A stretch of 64,000 nucleotides of DNA from Aliarcobacter faecis (GCF_013201705.1 NZ_CP053837.1:62001-126000); one strand, 5' to 3'. Shown: positions 1 through 9,041, numbered from the stretch's first letter. The notes: generated by a model from the sequence alone, not told the origin. Program-made: numbers and translations.

Positions 1-684
1 TGAAAGAAAAGTATTTATATTTTTTTCTTCATCTAAAGTACTATCCATTATAGAAAAGACTACACCTTTATTCTTTGCTAAGATTGTATAATCAATACAA
101 AATAGTGATAATCTGAAAATCTCAAGATTTCTTTCACATACTAAATATATTTGAGCATCTATCTTTTCTGCTATTTTTGGAATATGTCTTCCTAATAGTG
201 TACCTAGAAATATAAATTTATCAATTCTTTTTAATCTTTTTTTATTATCTTCTAAAAAATCATTTAGATTTGATGAGTAAGAATAAATATCTCTTTGTGT
301 TAAAAAGTTTGATTCTCCTAAATGTTCCATATTGAATTTATCAATGATTTTATCTTGATTAAGAATTTTAGTAGTATATATTGTTTCTAGTGTAAAGATA
401 GATTCTTTTTCATCAAATTGAACTTTTCTAATAAATTCATTATTCTTTTTTTTTGGAGTTCTATTATATAAATATTTGTCATTTACTATGTCATATATAT
501 CAAAATCTCCATCTTCCATAATAAAATCTAAAGCATATTTTTCTTCATAAGTACCATTTTCTATCATTCTTGAAAGTTCATCTACCCTATGGTATAGTTT
601 ATTGTCATATTCACTTAAAAATGTCAAATTTGCTAAGAATGTAGTTGTAAGTGCATTTTGTAGTTGAATTTGTGCTTCTGTCAT
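1..684 (-). CDS. Maf-family flagellin glycosylation protein, 3' end cut by window edge
   Basis: The first 228 codons of a protein that runs off the window edge. It starts at ATG 684-682 after an AAGAGGA ribosome site. It is homologous to the divergent neighbour at 827: residues about 132-165 contain DKFIFLGTLLGRHI followed by RNLEIFRLSLFCIDY, matching NKFIFIGTLLGVHI and PNIEIFRLSMFMTDY there. These are N-terminal features of the Maf (motility accessory factor, MptE-like/DUF115) family. In Campylobacter and Helicobacter these proteins are needed to attach nonulosonic acids to flagellin. The catalytic central domain lies outside the window, so activity cannot be judged. The adjoining pseudaminic acid operon supports the role. 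Confidence 0.8.
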   Translation of the reverse strand, partial: MTEAQIQLQNALTTTFLANLTFLSEYDNKLYHRVDELSRMIENGTYEEKYALDFIMEDGDFDIYDIVNDKYLYNRTPKKKNNEFIRKVQFDEKESIFTLETIYTTKILNQDKIIDKFNMEHLGESNFLTQRDIYSYSSNLNDFLEDNKKRLKRIDKFIFLGTLLGRHIPKIAEKIDAQIYLVCERNLEIFRLSLFCIDYTILAKNKGVVFSIMDSTLDEEKNINTFLS

Positions 685-826
685 AAGATTTTCCTCTTTT
701 TAGATTGAGATTTTTATAAATAAGAATAGTTATTAAAAGTTATAATGTAATCTTCATTTAATTTAGTTATTATTATACTTAATTATGATAATTAAAAAAT
801 AAAAAGATTAGGTAAAGTTAAACATA
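685..826. promoter_or_regulatory. Divergent promoter region between two maf genes
   Basis: A 142-bp AT-rich spacer separates two divergently transcribed maf genes. A TATAAT hexamer at 741-746 reads toward the gene at 827, and a second weaker TATTATACT lies at 771-779. No clear -35 box is seen, as is common for the main sigma factor in this phylum. I found no convincing flagellar sigma-28 or sigma-54 site. Confidence 0.3.
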
Positions 827-2677
827 ATGGATAATTCAAAACAATTGGAAGAGTTGCAAAAGACATTAAATACTATTTATATAAAAAATTTAGAGTTTTT
901 TAAAAAAAGTGTTCCAAATATATATAATAAGATTTTGGAGTTTGAAAAACTTAATATTGAAAATTACTCTTTAGAGTTTAGAGATAATAATTTTTGTTTA
1001 ATTTACTTAGAAAATAGTTTAAATTTATATGAAGTAGAACCATTTACAGATTCTATAAATAGAGTAAATAATTTTAGTGTAAGTTCTGCTTTTAATTTAA
1101 TAAAAATTGAGCATTTAAAAAAAAGAAATCATTATAACAATGAAATAAATGCTTATGAATATTTAAATCAATTTATAGATAATTTCCAAAATATTGATAT
1201 AAATATAAATAAATTCATTTTTATAGGTACTCTTTTGGGAGTTCATATAAATGATTTTCATAAAGTTTTAAAAGCAAATACATATTTGATAATTGAACCA
1301 AATATTGAAATATTTAGATTATCTATGTTTATGACTGATTATGAAATATTATCAAAAGATTCTAAATTATTTTTTGCAGTTAGTGAAAATAGTATAGAGT
1401 TAAATAAAATAATAAAAGATTTTATGAAATATAAATATGAGTTTAATAATTTTATACACTATGAATTGGTATATAAAAATAATGAAGAGATTATTAATGA
1501 ACTTATAAAATCTTTTACTTATTTAGGGGAGATGAGATATCCATTCTCAGAATTCTTAATTAGTCTAAAAAGAGGATATGACTATTTCTTTGAAGAGAAA
1601 AATATATTAAATCTTAGTCAAAAATACTCTTTTCTAAAGAATAAAAAAGTACTGTTCTTAGGTGCTGGAGTATCTTTGGAGAAAAACTTTGAATGGCTAT
1701 ATTTAAATCAAGAAAAATTTATCATAGTAGCTTCAAGTGCTGTTTTAAAACATCTTAAAATTTTAGATATTGTTCCAGATATTATTTTGGCTATTGATGG
1801 GCAAAAAGATGTAATGATAGAACAGTTTAATACAGCTCCTGAAATGTATAAAAATTCTATAATTTTAGTTTCAATAAAATTAGATTATGAACTTTTTAGT
1901 ACAAAATTAAAAGATACTAAAATATTTTTTATGCAAAATGCTTTGGAGTTATTTGCAGGATTCGGATTTTTAAGAGGAGTTACTGTAGGAGACTTAGGTG
2001 TTGATATTTTGGCAAAGCTTGGAAGTAATGAAATATATCTTTTGGGAGTTGATGCAAGTATTGATGGTGAAAGTGGAAAAACTCATATTGGAACTCATAA
2101 CTCTTCAAGAAAAATAGATTTAAATAAAAAAGATAGTGGAAATTTTAGAGATGATATAGTCTATACTAAAGGAAATTTTGAGAAGTTTGTACCTACATTT
2201 AGAGAATATCTCGATATGATAGATAGTCTTGAAGAGATAATTTCTAATCATAAAAATAGTTTAAAAGTTTATAATCTTGGTTCAGGAGCCTATTTTAAAG
2301 GTTCTTTTCCTTTAAAAGTAGATAATTTTAATTATGAAAAGATAGATAAAGAGATATTTAAAAATGAATTTTTAAGTAGTTTGAGAAATATTTCAAAACA
2401 AAAATTAGATAGTATTGATATAAAAGATATTCAAAAAGAGAAAAAAGTATTAAAAAAACTAAATGGTATAAAAGTAGATAATTTTTATAAAGAGTTTAAA
2501 ATAGTTTTCGAAAACTATCCAAACTCTATGATATGTAATATTTTTGATAGATTCTTTAAACTAGTTTTACCATATTTTTATATGTTAAAAGATAGAGATT
2601 TAGCAAATGAGATTTTAGAAAAACAAATTTACGAAATTTTGAATAGTTTTAACAGTATATTCGATAAAATAAAATAA
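827..2677 (+). CDS. Maf-family flagellin glycosyltransferase
   Basis: A 616-residue protein of the Maf/MptE-like (DUF115) family, close to the usual full length of about 600-650. The N-terminal Maf domain includes FIFIGTLLGVHI near residue 137. The central domain begins near residue 278 with KKVLFLGAGVSLEKN, a nucleotide-sugar-type glycine-rich loop, followed by VASSAVLKHL and PDIILAIDG. Maf proteins transfer pseudaminic or legionaminic acid from the CMP-sugar to Ser/Thr of flagellin in the cytoplasm before export. The pse operon on the opposite strand would supply the donor. I saw no long poly-G or poly-C tract of the sort that phase-switches maf genes in Campylobacter. The family call is firm; the exact sugar is inferred from the neighbours. 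Confidence 0.85.
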   Translation: MDNSKQLEELQKTLNTIYIKNLEFFKKSVPNIYNKILEFEKLNIENYSLEFRDNNFCLIYLENSLNLYEVEPFTDSINRVNNFSVSSAFNLIKIEHLKKRNHYNNEINAYEYLNQFIDNFQNIDININKFIFIGTLLGVHINDFHKVLKANTYLIIEPNIEIFRLSMFMTDYEILSKDSKLFFAVSENSIELNKIIKDFMKYKYEFNNFIHYELVYKNNEEIINELIKSFTYLGEMRYPFSEFLISLKRGYDYFFEEKNILNLSQKYSFLKNKKVLFLGAGVSLEKNFEWLYLNQEKFIIVASSAVLKHLKILDIVPDIILAIDGQKDVMIEQFNTAPEMYKNSIILVSIKLDYELFSTKLKDTKIFFMQNALELFAGFGFLRGVTVGDLGVDILAKLGSNEIYLLGVDASIDGESGKTHIGTHNSSRKIDLNKKDSGNFRDDIVYTKGNFEKFVPTFREYLDMIDSLEEIISNHKNSLKVYNLGSGAYFKGSFPLKVDNFNYEKIDKEIFKNEFLSSLRNISKQKLDSIDIKDIQKEKKVLKKLNGIKVDNFYKEFKIVFENYPNSMICNIFDRFFKLVLPYFYMLKDRDLANEILEKQIYEILNSFNSIFDKIK

Positions 2678-2792
2678 TTTTTACTATATTTAGTGGTATC
2701 TTTAGATATCTTTTGAGAAATAGTTAATTTTTACTTGCTACAAAAATAATATATTACCTATGTTGATATAAAATTATAAGTTAAACAGATTT

Positions 2793-3866
2793 TCATTCTA
2801 TCCATACCAAACTATTCCCAGCTCTTTGGTTATTTTTTGAACTATTTTTTAGCTCTTCTAACTCTATTTTATTTATATTATAATCTTCAAATTCTGTAGA
2901 GATATTTAATTTTTTTAACATATCTCTTAGTGGTTTTGAGCTTAACTCTTCAAATATCTCAATCAAAGTTTTATCTATAAAATTATATTTTCCTATAATA
3001 TTATCTATTAGCATTGGAAGTGTAAAACTACAAGCAAGACCGTGAGGAACACCTTTATTTGCTGTTATATAGTAACTCATGGCATGTGCGAGTGCTGTTT
3101 GTGTATTTGAAAAAGCAAGTCCTGCATACATACAAGCCTTTAAAATCTCTGTTCTATACTCTAAATTTTGTAAATCATTAGCAAGTTTTGGTAAATATTC
3201 CATAATTAGTTTTGATGAATTTACTGCATAGTTTATAGTTATAGGATTTGCATTTTTATTCCATATTGATTCCAAGGCATGAGATAAAGTATCAAGCCCA
3301 GTTTGAATAGTAATATCTTTTGGAAGACTTAAAGTTAGTTTTACATCGTATATAGCTATTTTAGGAAAAAGTTCAGACAGATGAAGTGAATACTTTTTCT
3401 TTTCATCCATATCCCAAATAGTTGCCCAAGGAGTTATCTCACTACCTGTCCCTGCTGTTGTAGGAAGAGAGATTATAGGAATAGTTTTATACTTACATTC
3501 ATTAATTATTTCTTTTGTAAGATTTGTTACAAAGTTTGAATCTTTTTCTTCATTATAAATAGAGAAATACTTTGAAGCATCAAGTACACTTCCACCACCA
3601 ATAGCTAGGATTTGTTCAAACTCATATTTATGTATATCCTCATAAGCAAGTTCTAAATCTTTAAATTCTGGATGAGATTTTACATCACTAAATGTATATA
3701 CTAAACAAGAAGTAAGAGATTTTATTTTATCTTCCAATCCTCTTTTTATAAATCCACTTGATGTTACAAGTAGAGTTTTTTTACCATCTAAATATTTATC
3801 AATATTTTCTAGTTCATTTTCACCAAATACAATTTTTGTAGGCATATAGTATGAAAAATTAGTCAA
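2793..3866 (-). CDS. Iron-containing alcohol dehydrogenase, probable phosphonoacetaldehyde reductase
   Basis: A 357-residue group III (iron-type) alcohol dehydrogenase. Visible features are the nucleotide loop AIGGGSVLDASK near residue 89, LPTTAGTGSEITPWA near 135, and four likely metal ligands: Asp and His in GLDTLSHALE, His in ALAHAMS and His in VPHGLACS. It is the last gene of the long minus-strand operon and overlaps phosphonopyruvate decarboxylase by 8 bases. Family members in phosphonate clusters reduce phosphonoacetaldehyde to 2-hydroxyethylphosphonate. No 2-aminoethylphosphonate transaminase is visible here, so this alcohol is the likely product. The enzyme class is clear; the substrate is inferred from context. 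Confidence 0.8.
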   Translation of the reverse strand: MTNFSYYMPTKIVFGENELENIDKYLDGKKTLLVTSSGFIKRGLEDKIKSLTSCLVYTFSDVKSHPEFKDLELAYEDIHKYEFEQILAIGGGSVLDASKYFSIYNEEKDSNFVTNLTKEIINECKYKTIPIISLPTTAGTGSEITPWATIWDMDEKKKYSLHLSELFPKIAIYDVKLTLSLPKDITIQTGLDTLSHALESIWNKNANPITINYAVNSSKLIMEYLPKLANDLQNLEYRTEILKACMYAGLAFSNTQTALAHAMSYYITANKGVPHGLACSFTLPMLIDNIIGKYNFIDKTLIEIFEELSSKPLRDMLKKLNISTEFEDYNINKIELEELKNSSKNNQRAGNSLVWIE

Positions 3867-4932
3867 ATTTATTTACCTCCACAACTTCAAGTGGTGGTCT
3901 TGGTGTTTCATCATCAAATCCACACTTAATATGTAAAAAGTTTAATGATTTTTTTACTTTTATATCATCTACTGTTTTATTAAAATCTTTTAAAGATATA
4001 ATAGTTTTTTTTACAACATTAAATCCACTTGCTTTTGCAATAGCAATATAATCAATATGTTTTTGATATGTATTTTGTCCACCTGTACTCTTGTTTGTTT
4101 CATTATCAAATAAAATATAAGTTAAATCAACTTCATCTTTATATCTTCCTGCACTTGTAAGTCCACCCATATGCATTACAAACTCAGCATCTCCACCACA
4201 AACTATTACTTTTTTACCTGTTTTTGCTGCTCCTAAACCAAGGCTCAAAGCTCCACCCATATTTCCAGCCATATAGAAGTTATTTGTATTTGGCATAAAG
4301 CTATACATCTCTCTTGCAGTATTTCCTGTTGTTCCTATAAAAAGTGTATTATCATTTTTAAACTTCTCATCTAAAGAGAGCAAAAACTTACTCCTAGGAA
4401 CATAATTTGACAAATCTAGTTTATGCTCATCATCTAGCTCTACTTTTGTGAAGCTATCTTTTTTTATTATTGCAATTGTATTTGTATTATTACAAAGTTC
4501 TATTTGCTCTATTGTATTAGTTAAATTTTTATTATCTAAAATCAGACTTTCATATCCATAAGCGTGAATTAAAGTTGGAAGTTCAGTTGCAAGATGCTTA
4601 TGTTGTATTTCGCTATCTGGTGCTTTATATGTTCTCCAGCTTGTAAGAATTGGAAATGTAACTCCATAAGGTTTTAGCAAGCTTGTTATACAGCTTCCCA
4701 TATTTGTAACACCACTTGATTGAACAATAACTATTGGTTTTGCTCCAGCCATTTTAAGTCCAGCTGCAATACTACAAGCAACCGCTTCACTAGCACTTGG
4801 AAGATACTCTATTTTAGGATTATTTATAGCTTCATTTATAACATCTTTTGCAAAGCTACAAGGAACTACACAAAGGTGTGTGTAGTTTTCTTCTATAAGT
4901 GAATTTATAAAATCTTTTGTATTTAATGCCAT
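3859..4932 (-). CDS. aepY: Phosphonopyruvate decarboxylase
   Basis: A thiamine-diphosphate enzyme of 357 residues, about the family length. It converts phosphonopyruvate to phosphonoacetaldehyde plus CO2, the irreversible step that pulls the unfavourable PEP mutase reaction forward. The N-terminal pyrimidine-binding domain holds the conserved Glu in SASEAVACS near residue 48. The C-terminal diphosphate-binding domain has GGDAEFVMHMGGL near 245 and then FDNETNKSTGGQ, close to the NxxxxSTGGQ motif of known phosphonopyruvate decarboxylases. Its ATG shares one base with the stop of the upstream PEP mutase fusion (TAATG), so translation is probably coupled. It is the only decarboxylase for the two PEP mutases in this window. 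Confidence 0.9.
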   Translation of the reverse strand: MALNTKDFINSLIEENYTHLCVVPCSFAKDVINEAINNPKIEYLPSASEAVACSIAAGLKMAGAKPIVIVQSSGVTNMGSCITSLLKPYGVTFPILTSWRTYKAPDSEIQHKHLATELPTLIHAYGYESLILDNKNLTNTIEQIELCNNTNTIAIIKKDSFTKVELDDEHKLDLSNYVPRSKFLLSLDEKFKNDNTLFIGTTGNTAREMYSFMPNTNNFYMAGNMGGALSLGLGAAKTGKKVIVCGGDAEFVMHMGGLTSAGRYKDEVDLTYILFDNETNKSTGGQNTYQKHIDYIAIAKASGFNVVKKTIISLKDFNKTVDDIKVKKSLNFLHIKCGFDDETPRPPLEVVEVNKFD

Positions 4933-6221
4933 TATCTTGTACCTGGAATTAAATCTAATATCTCTTTAATTGATAGTAGTTTCTCTTCAGCCTCTTGGCT
5001 TCTATCATTTTCTAAAATAGAAAGTGCTACATTTTTCATTCCTGGATATGCAGCTCTTAGCATATGATTTGCATAGATTACTATATTAACTCCTGCTTGA
5101 CTTAGTTCTTTTGCTGTGATTTGATTAAAGCTTGTAGGAACTACAACTATTGGAATATTTTCATTATACTCTCTTAATATTTTACAAAATTCCAAAATCT
5201 CATTTGGGCTTTTTTGTCTTGAATGAATCATTATTCCATCTGCACCAGCTTCAATATATGCTTTTGCTCTAGTTATTGCATCAATCATTCCTTTTTTTAA
5301 GATAAGGCTTTCAATTCTAGCAATAATCATAAAATCATCTGTAATTTGTGATTTTTTACCAGTTCTAATCTTTTCACAAAAATTCTCTATACTATCTTGA
5401 GTTTGTTCTACTTCATTTCCAAATAGAGAGTTTTTCTTTAAACCTGTTTTATCTTCTATAATTACTGCACTAACACCTGTTCTTTCTAAACTTCTAACTG
5501 TAAAAGCAAAGTGTTCAGCAATTCCACCTGTATCTGCATCATAAATCATAGGTTTGGTAGTAACTTCAAATATCTCATTTATTGTATTTATTCTAGCAGT
5601 AACATCAACTGTTTCAATATCTGGTTTTCCCTTTGAAGTACTATCAGTAAGAGAACTTGACCACATTCCATCATACTCTATACCATTATTGGCTTTTATA
5701 TTTTCAACTATTAATCCACTTAAAGCATTATGAGTCTCCATAATTCTTACAATCTCTTTTGAGTCTATTAATCTTCTAAGTCTAGATCTTCTAATATCTG
5801 GAGTCGTTCCAAGTTCCTTTAAAGATTTATTTAGTTGTGTAGAAGATATTCCATCTGTATAAGAAGGTTCTATTAGTTCTCCACCCCATTTGGCTAAAGT
5901 ATCAATAACTTGTTGTCTAGTTTTTGCTTGGATTCCCTCTTTCCAATCATCCCCATGAACAACAATATCTGGTTTTACAAGTTCTAAATTTGGTCTATAA
6001 TCTAAAGTATCTTGAGGAATTACCTCTTTTACACCTTTTATATTTTCAATTACAGCTTTTCTTTGTTCATAAGTCATATAAGGAAGTCTTTTATAACTTG
6101 CTATTGCTTTATCTGTAAGTAGTCCTACTATAACTTCTCCTAACCCTGCTGCTATTTTTAATATATTCATATGACCTGGATGTACCAAATCAGCACTCAT
6201 TCCTACATATACTTTTTTCAT
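4932..6221 (-). CDS. aepX: Cytidylyltransferase-PEP mutase fusion (PntC-PepM type), copy 1
   Basis: A 429-residue two-domain enzyme. Residues 1-135 are a cytidylyltransferase with HPGH at 14-17, VVHGDDWK at 87-94 and ISST at 125-128, the usual CTP-binding signatures. Residues from about 155 are phosphoenolpyruvate mutase, with WSSSLTDS at 187-194, DADTGG at 228-233 and the gating loop [10 protein letters not shown] at 256-265. PEP mutase forms the C-P bond of phosphonopyruvate. Fused cytidylyltransferases of this type are known to activate phosphonates as CMP esters for transfer to glycans or lipids. It lies 24 bases downstream of a LicD-like gene and is coupled to the decarboxylase. A paralogue is at 10796-12097; the mutase domains are much more alike than the cytidylyltransferase domains. 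Confidence 0.92.
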   Translation of the reverse strand: MKKVYVGMSADLVHPGHMNILKIAAGLGEVIVGLLTDKAIASYKRLPYMTYEQRKAVIENIKGVKEVIPQDTLDYRPNLELVKPDIVVHGDDWKEGIQAKTRQQVIDTLAKWGGELIEPSYTDGISSTQLNKSLKELGTTPDIRRSRLRRLIDSKEIVRIMETHNALSGLIVENIKANNGIEYDGMWSSSLTDSTSKGKPDIETVDVTARINTINEIFEVTTKPMIYDADTGGIAEHFAFTVRSLERTGVSAVIIEDKTGLKKNSLFGNEVEQTQDSIENFCEKIRTGKKSQITDDFMIIARIESLILKKGMIDAITRAKAYIEAGADGIMIHSRQKSPNEILEFCKILREYNENIPIVVVPTSFNQITAKELSQAGVNIVIYANHMLRAAYPGMKNVALSILENDRSQEAEEKLLSIKEILDLIPGTR

Positions 6222-6245
6222 AACTTATATTTTCTACTTATCTTA

Positions 6246-7148
6246 TTATGAATTTGAATAATAGTCAATATTTGTATATTTACTGTAATGCCAATTTTTA
6301 ATAACCTTTTTCCAATTACCATACAGCTTTTCTAAATATATAACTTCATCATTTGGTATTTTTATTATTTTATTTTTGAAAATATACTCTTTTGCTGGAA
6401 AGCAGATTTCTTTTTTAGAGTTTAATCTTCTTTTTGAAACCATCCAATACAATGTATCATTATGTTCATATTTGAAAGCTAAGTCTAAACCTAACACTTC
6501 ATTATTTATATTAGAGGTACTTATACTATTATATATAGTCAAAATCATAGGAAGTTCTTTTTCTTCATTTCCAATTACAATATCTCGAATCTTTATATCT
6601 ATCTTCCAATTGTTATCTTCGCAATACTCATTTTTATAGCTAGGTAAATAACTAGATAATAGCTTTTTGATTTTTTCTATTTCTAAAGCAGGAACTGCAA
6701 AATCTATATCTATATCCCAAGGTAATATTTTATTATCTCGTATAATACCCAAAAGAGTTCCATGATCAACATGGTACACAATGTCATTTTGATTAAATAA
6801 TTCAGCAATATCAAACATTAACTGCTCTGCTATTTGTATATTTTTATTATCTTTAAACTGTAACTCTTCAGTATTAGAATAAAATATATTAACTTTATTT
6901 TTAAAAATACCCATACTTAAAAGTTGTTTTTCTATTTCAAATTCCCATGAACTAGCAATAATTATTTCATCATAATCTAGCTTTTCTAAAGATTCAGGAG
7001 AATAGATATTTTTATCAAATAACTTTGTATTATGTTTTTTAATATCATTATCACAAAAACCAATAACATTAAAATCTTGTTTACCTTTTAAATGATTAAA
7101 AACTCTTTCGCCAAACTTACTAGCTCCAAAAATTATTATATTTTTCAT
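6246..7148 (-). CDS. Rossmann-LicD fusion, probable phosphonate transferase, copy 1
   Basis: A 300-residue protein in two parts. Residues 1-90 look like a Rossmann-type domain (IIIFGASKFGERVF at the start, then VIGFCDNDIKK), similar to the dinucleotide or CoA-binding domain seen in PglD-like proteins. Residues 105-300 resemble the LicD nucleotidyltransferase fold, with HGTLLG at 129-134, the metal-binding DIDIDF at 145-150 and a C-terminal YLEKLYGNWK. LicD proteins transfer phosphocholine and related groups from CDP- or CMP-activated donors to glycans. Sitting directly before a cytidylyltransferase-PEP mutase fusion, this one probably transfers an activated phosphonate. It overlaps the upstream dehydrogenase gene by 4 bases (ATGA). 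The acceptor is unknown. Confidence 0.7.
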   Translation of the reverse strand: MKNIIIFGASKFGERVFNHLKGKQDFNVIGFCDNDIKKHNTKLFDKNIYSPESLEKLDYDEIIIASSWEFEIEKQLLSMGIFKNKVNIFYSNTEELQFKDNKNIQIAEQLMFDIAELFNQNDIVYHVDHGTLLGIIRDNKILPWDIDIDFAVPALEIEKIKKLLSSYLPSYKNEYCEDNNWKIDIKIRDIVIGNEEKELPMILTIYNSISTSNINNEVLGLDLAFKYEHNDTLYWMVSKRRLNSKKEICFPAKEYIFKNKIIKIPNDEVIYLEKLYGNWKKVIKNWHYSKYTNIDYYSNS

Positions 7149-8314
7149 ATATTAACCTTGATAATTTTCTCAATTAATAAATTGGCTACTTCATCAATCT
7201 CATTAAAGTGTATTTTTTTTGGTAAGTTTATATTAAAAACATCTTTTACTTTGTTTATAAGCTCATCAGTATAGTAAAGTGTTGCATCTTCTATTTTTTC
7301 TATACCGTCTAAATATAAAGAGTTTTTATTATGATTTCTCATATCATCATATGAAAAATAACTTTCATCAAAACTTATTTCTTGAAGATTACCATCAATT
7401 TTTATTGGATAACCACCAATTTCTCCAAAAGCACCTGGTGAATGAAAAGTTAGAGATTTTTTTTCTCTTAATGCTTTTATAATCTTTACTACTATCTCAA
7501 AATTACTACTAGCATTCATCATATTTCTTTTTTGATCTGTAGGCATATTTATTGCACAAGCTTTATAGATTTTATTTATATCCAAAATAACATCTTTTTT
7601 GTTTACTGTAATATTAAGAAGTGGATTTATGCCCTCCGTTTGTCCTTCTTTAGATATTACAACGTCATGAAAATGACTTGTAGAGATTATTACATTTATC
7701 TCATCTTTTATTGATAATCCTAGTTCTTGTTTTACTGCAAATTTTATTCTAGGTATTAAGTGGTTTAAATTTCCACTACCAAAATCTGGATAATTGAGTC
7801 CTGATGATTTTAACCAAGCATTCACCGCATCAGAATATGAAGTGTTTATAACTATTGCATCGCTAGAAGCTTTTTTATGAGCAAGCATAATATTTTTTAT
7901 AATACTTATTGATAATGGTGTCCATATTCCATATGCTCTAATATTATGCCAAGAAATTCCACCATATTTTATTCCACTATAAGCTCTTGAAGAATTAACA
8001 ATAAAATCTGGATTTTCTTCTTTTAAAATATCTACTATATTTTCAATATTATTAAAATCTACTTTTTTTACTATAATATTAGAGAACAATTCTCCTCTAA
8101 TAGATGCTGCGACAGTAGCTATATTTACATCTTGCTCTAACTTCTCTATATTTCTACCCAAAACTAAAATTTCTATTTGAGAATCTTTTAGAGATAAAAA
8201 ATAATTTAGTAAATAGTTACCAACACTCCCTAATCCAAATATAGCTATTTTTATTTTTTCATTATTATTAATTTTTTTTGCTAAACTTTTTACTTTGTTA
8301 TTTGTAGAATTCAT
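7145..8314 (-). CDS. Rossmann-fold dehydrogenase, lactate/malate-dehydrogenase-like, unassigned
   Basis: I do not recognise a named family. The 389-residue protein has a dinucleotide-binding start at residues 20-40 (IKIAIFGLGSVGNYLL) and a second strand VLGRNIEKL. Around residue 175, INTSYSDAVNAWLKSSGL and then GSGNLNHLIPRIKFAV resemble the region of lactate/malate dehydrogenases that reads NPVD...SGL...GSGT.LDSARFR. The later TSHFHD could supply the catalytic His. The start is ATG 8314 after AAGGAG, overlapping the upstream gene by 17 bases. Lying between a nucleotidyltransferase and the phosphonate genes, it may oxidise or reduce a 2-hydroxy or 2-keto acid, conceivably phosphonopyruvate. 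That substrate is speculation. Confidence 0.55.
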   Translation of the reverse strand: MNSTNNKVKSLAKKINNNEKIKIAIFGLGSVGNYLLNYFLSLKDSQIEILVLGRNIEKLEQDVNIATVAASIRGELFSNIIVKKVDFNNIENIVDILKEENPDFIVNSSRAYSGIKYGGISWHNIRAYGIWTPLSISIIKNIMLAHKKASSDAIVINTSYSDAVNAWLKSSGLNYPDFGSGNLNHLIPRIKFAVKQELGLSIKDEINVIISTSHFHDVVISKEGQTEGINPLLNITVNKKDVILDINKIYKACAINMPTDQKRNMMNASSNFEIVVKIIKALREKKSLTFHSPGAFGEIGGYPIKIDGNLQEISFDESYFSYDDMRNHNKNSLYLDGIEKIEDATLYYTDELINKVKDVFNINLPKKIHFNEIDEVANLLIEKIIKVNI

Positions 8315-9041
8315 TTGATACTCCTTGCTTGTAATTATCTATTGTATTACAATTATACCAATTTCTGATTTTTATAAAATCTACCAAATTAGTTTCGATT
8401 TTAGAAAAATATTTATCTATAGTTTCAAGATTGGTATAATTTAAATTTTCTTGTGTAAATATAGCAGAAATCTTTTTTAAAAGTTTAAAGTCTATAAACT
8501 TCCAAATCTGAGCAGAGTTTTTAATAGAAACAAAAGGTTCATTTATCTCTAAAAATTCATGACCAGTATCATACTTATATACTATTTTATTTTTTGTATT
8601 GATATAAAAAATAACAGATGTTTTTGCATCTATTTGTTCAGTATTGTATGTAATTACATTTTTTTTGCTATCTACAACTGCTTGGAAAGAATTTTTATCA
8701 ATAATTAAATCTCCTTCTATAAAAAGTACCTCATCATATTTTTTATCTAAGGCTCTAATTCCACACAATAATGATTCATTACTTCCAAACATATAATTAC
8801 TATTTTTTACCAAAACTATTTTATCATTATATAAACTATTAATATAACTTTCTAGTTCATCAAATTTATATCCCCCAACAATTACAATAGTATCAAACAA
8901 ATCAAGAGAATAATTTAATAAAATATCTAGTATAGATGGGTATTCTTCTTCTTTGTACATAGATTTTAAAATATCCTTATTTATACTTTTCCTAAACCTT
9001 TTTGACTCACCAGCTATGGTAATAATTATTGCTCTATTCAT
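8298..9041 (-). CDS. GT-A-fold nucleotidyltransferase (MobA/LicC-like)
   Basis: About 247 residues from ATG 9041, chosen because AAAGG lies just upstream and the protein then begins with the family's first strand, NRAIIITIAGESKRF. The glycine loop AGESKRF is a loose version of the usual GxGxR. Later pieces fit the fold: TIVIVGGY, GSNESLLCGI and the metal-site-like FIEGDLII. Relatives load CTP or another nucleotide onto a sugar phosphate, choline phosphate or alcohol phosphate. The ATG overlaps the stop of the epimerase gene by 8 bases. With two LicD-like transferases nearby, a CDP-alcohol or NDP-sugar donor is likely. The substrate cannot be read from sequence. Confidence 0.6.
   Translation of the reverse strand: MNRAIIITIAGESKRFRKSINKDILKSMYKEEEYPSILDILLNYSLDLFDTIVIVGGYKFDELESYINSLYNDKIVLVKNSNYMFGSNESLLCGIRALDKKYDEVLFIEGDLIIDKNSFQAVVDSKKNVITYNTEQIDAKTSVIFYINTKNKIVYKYDTGHEFLEINEPFVSIKNSAQIWKFIDFKLLKKISAIFTQENLNYTNLETIDKYFSKIETNLVDFIKIRNWYNCNTIDNYKQGVSNEFYK

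Noticed and set aside
827-2677. Homopolymer phase variation in the full-length maf gene
   Set aside because: No G or C run of the length that switches maf genes in Campylobacter is present; A and T runs are no longer than the background in this AT-rich DNA.
2678-2792. Small inverted repeat TATCTTTAGATA between the convergent maf and alcohol dehydrogenase genes
   Set aside because: The stem is only 5 bases and has no T run, so it is not a convincing terminator; nothing else was seen in the 115-base spacer.
4720-4902. Many short open frames on the strand opposite the large genes
   Set aside because: They lie antisense to well-supported genes, have no ribosome sites, and show the skewed composition expected from reading AT-rich coding DNA backwards.
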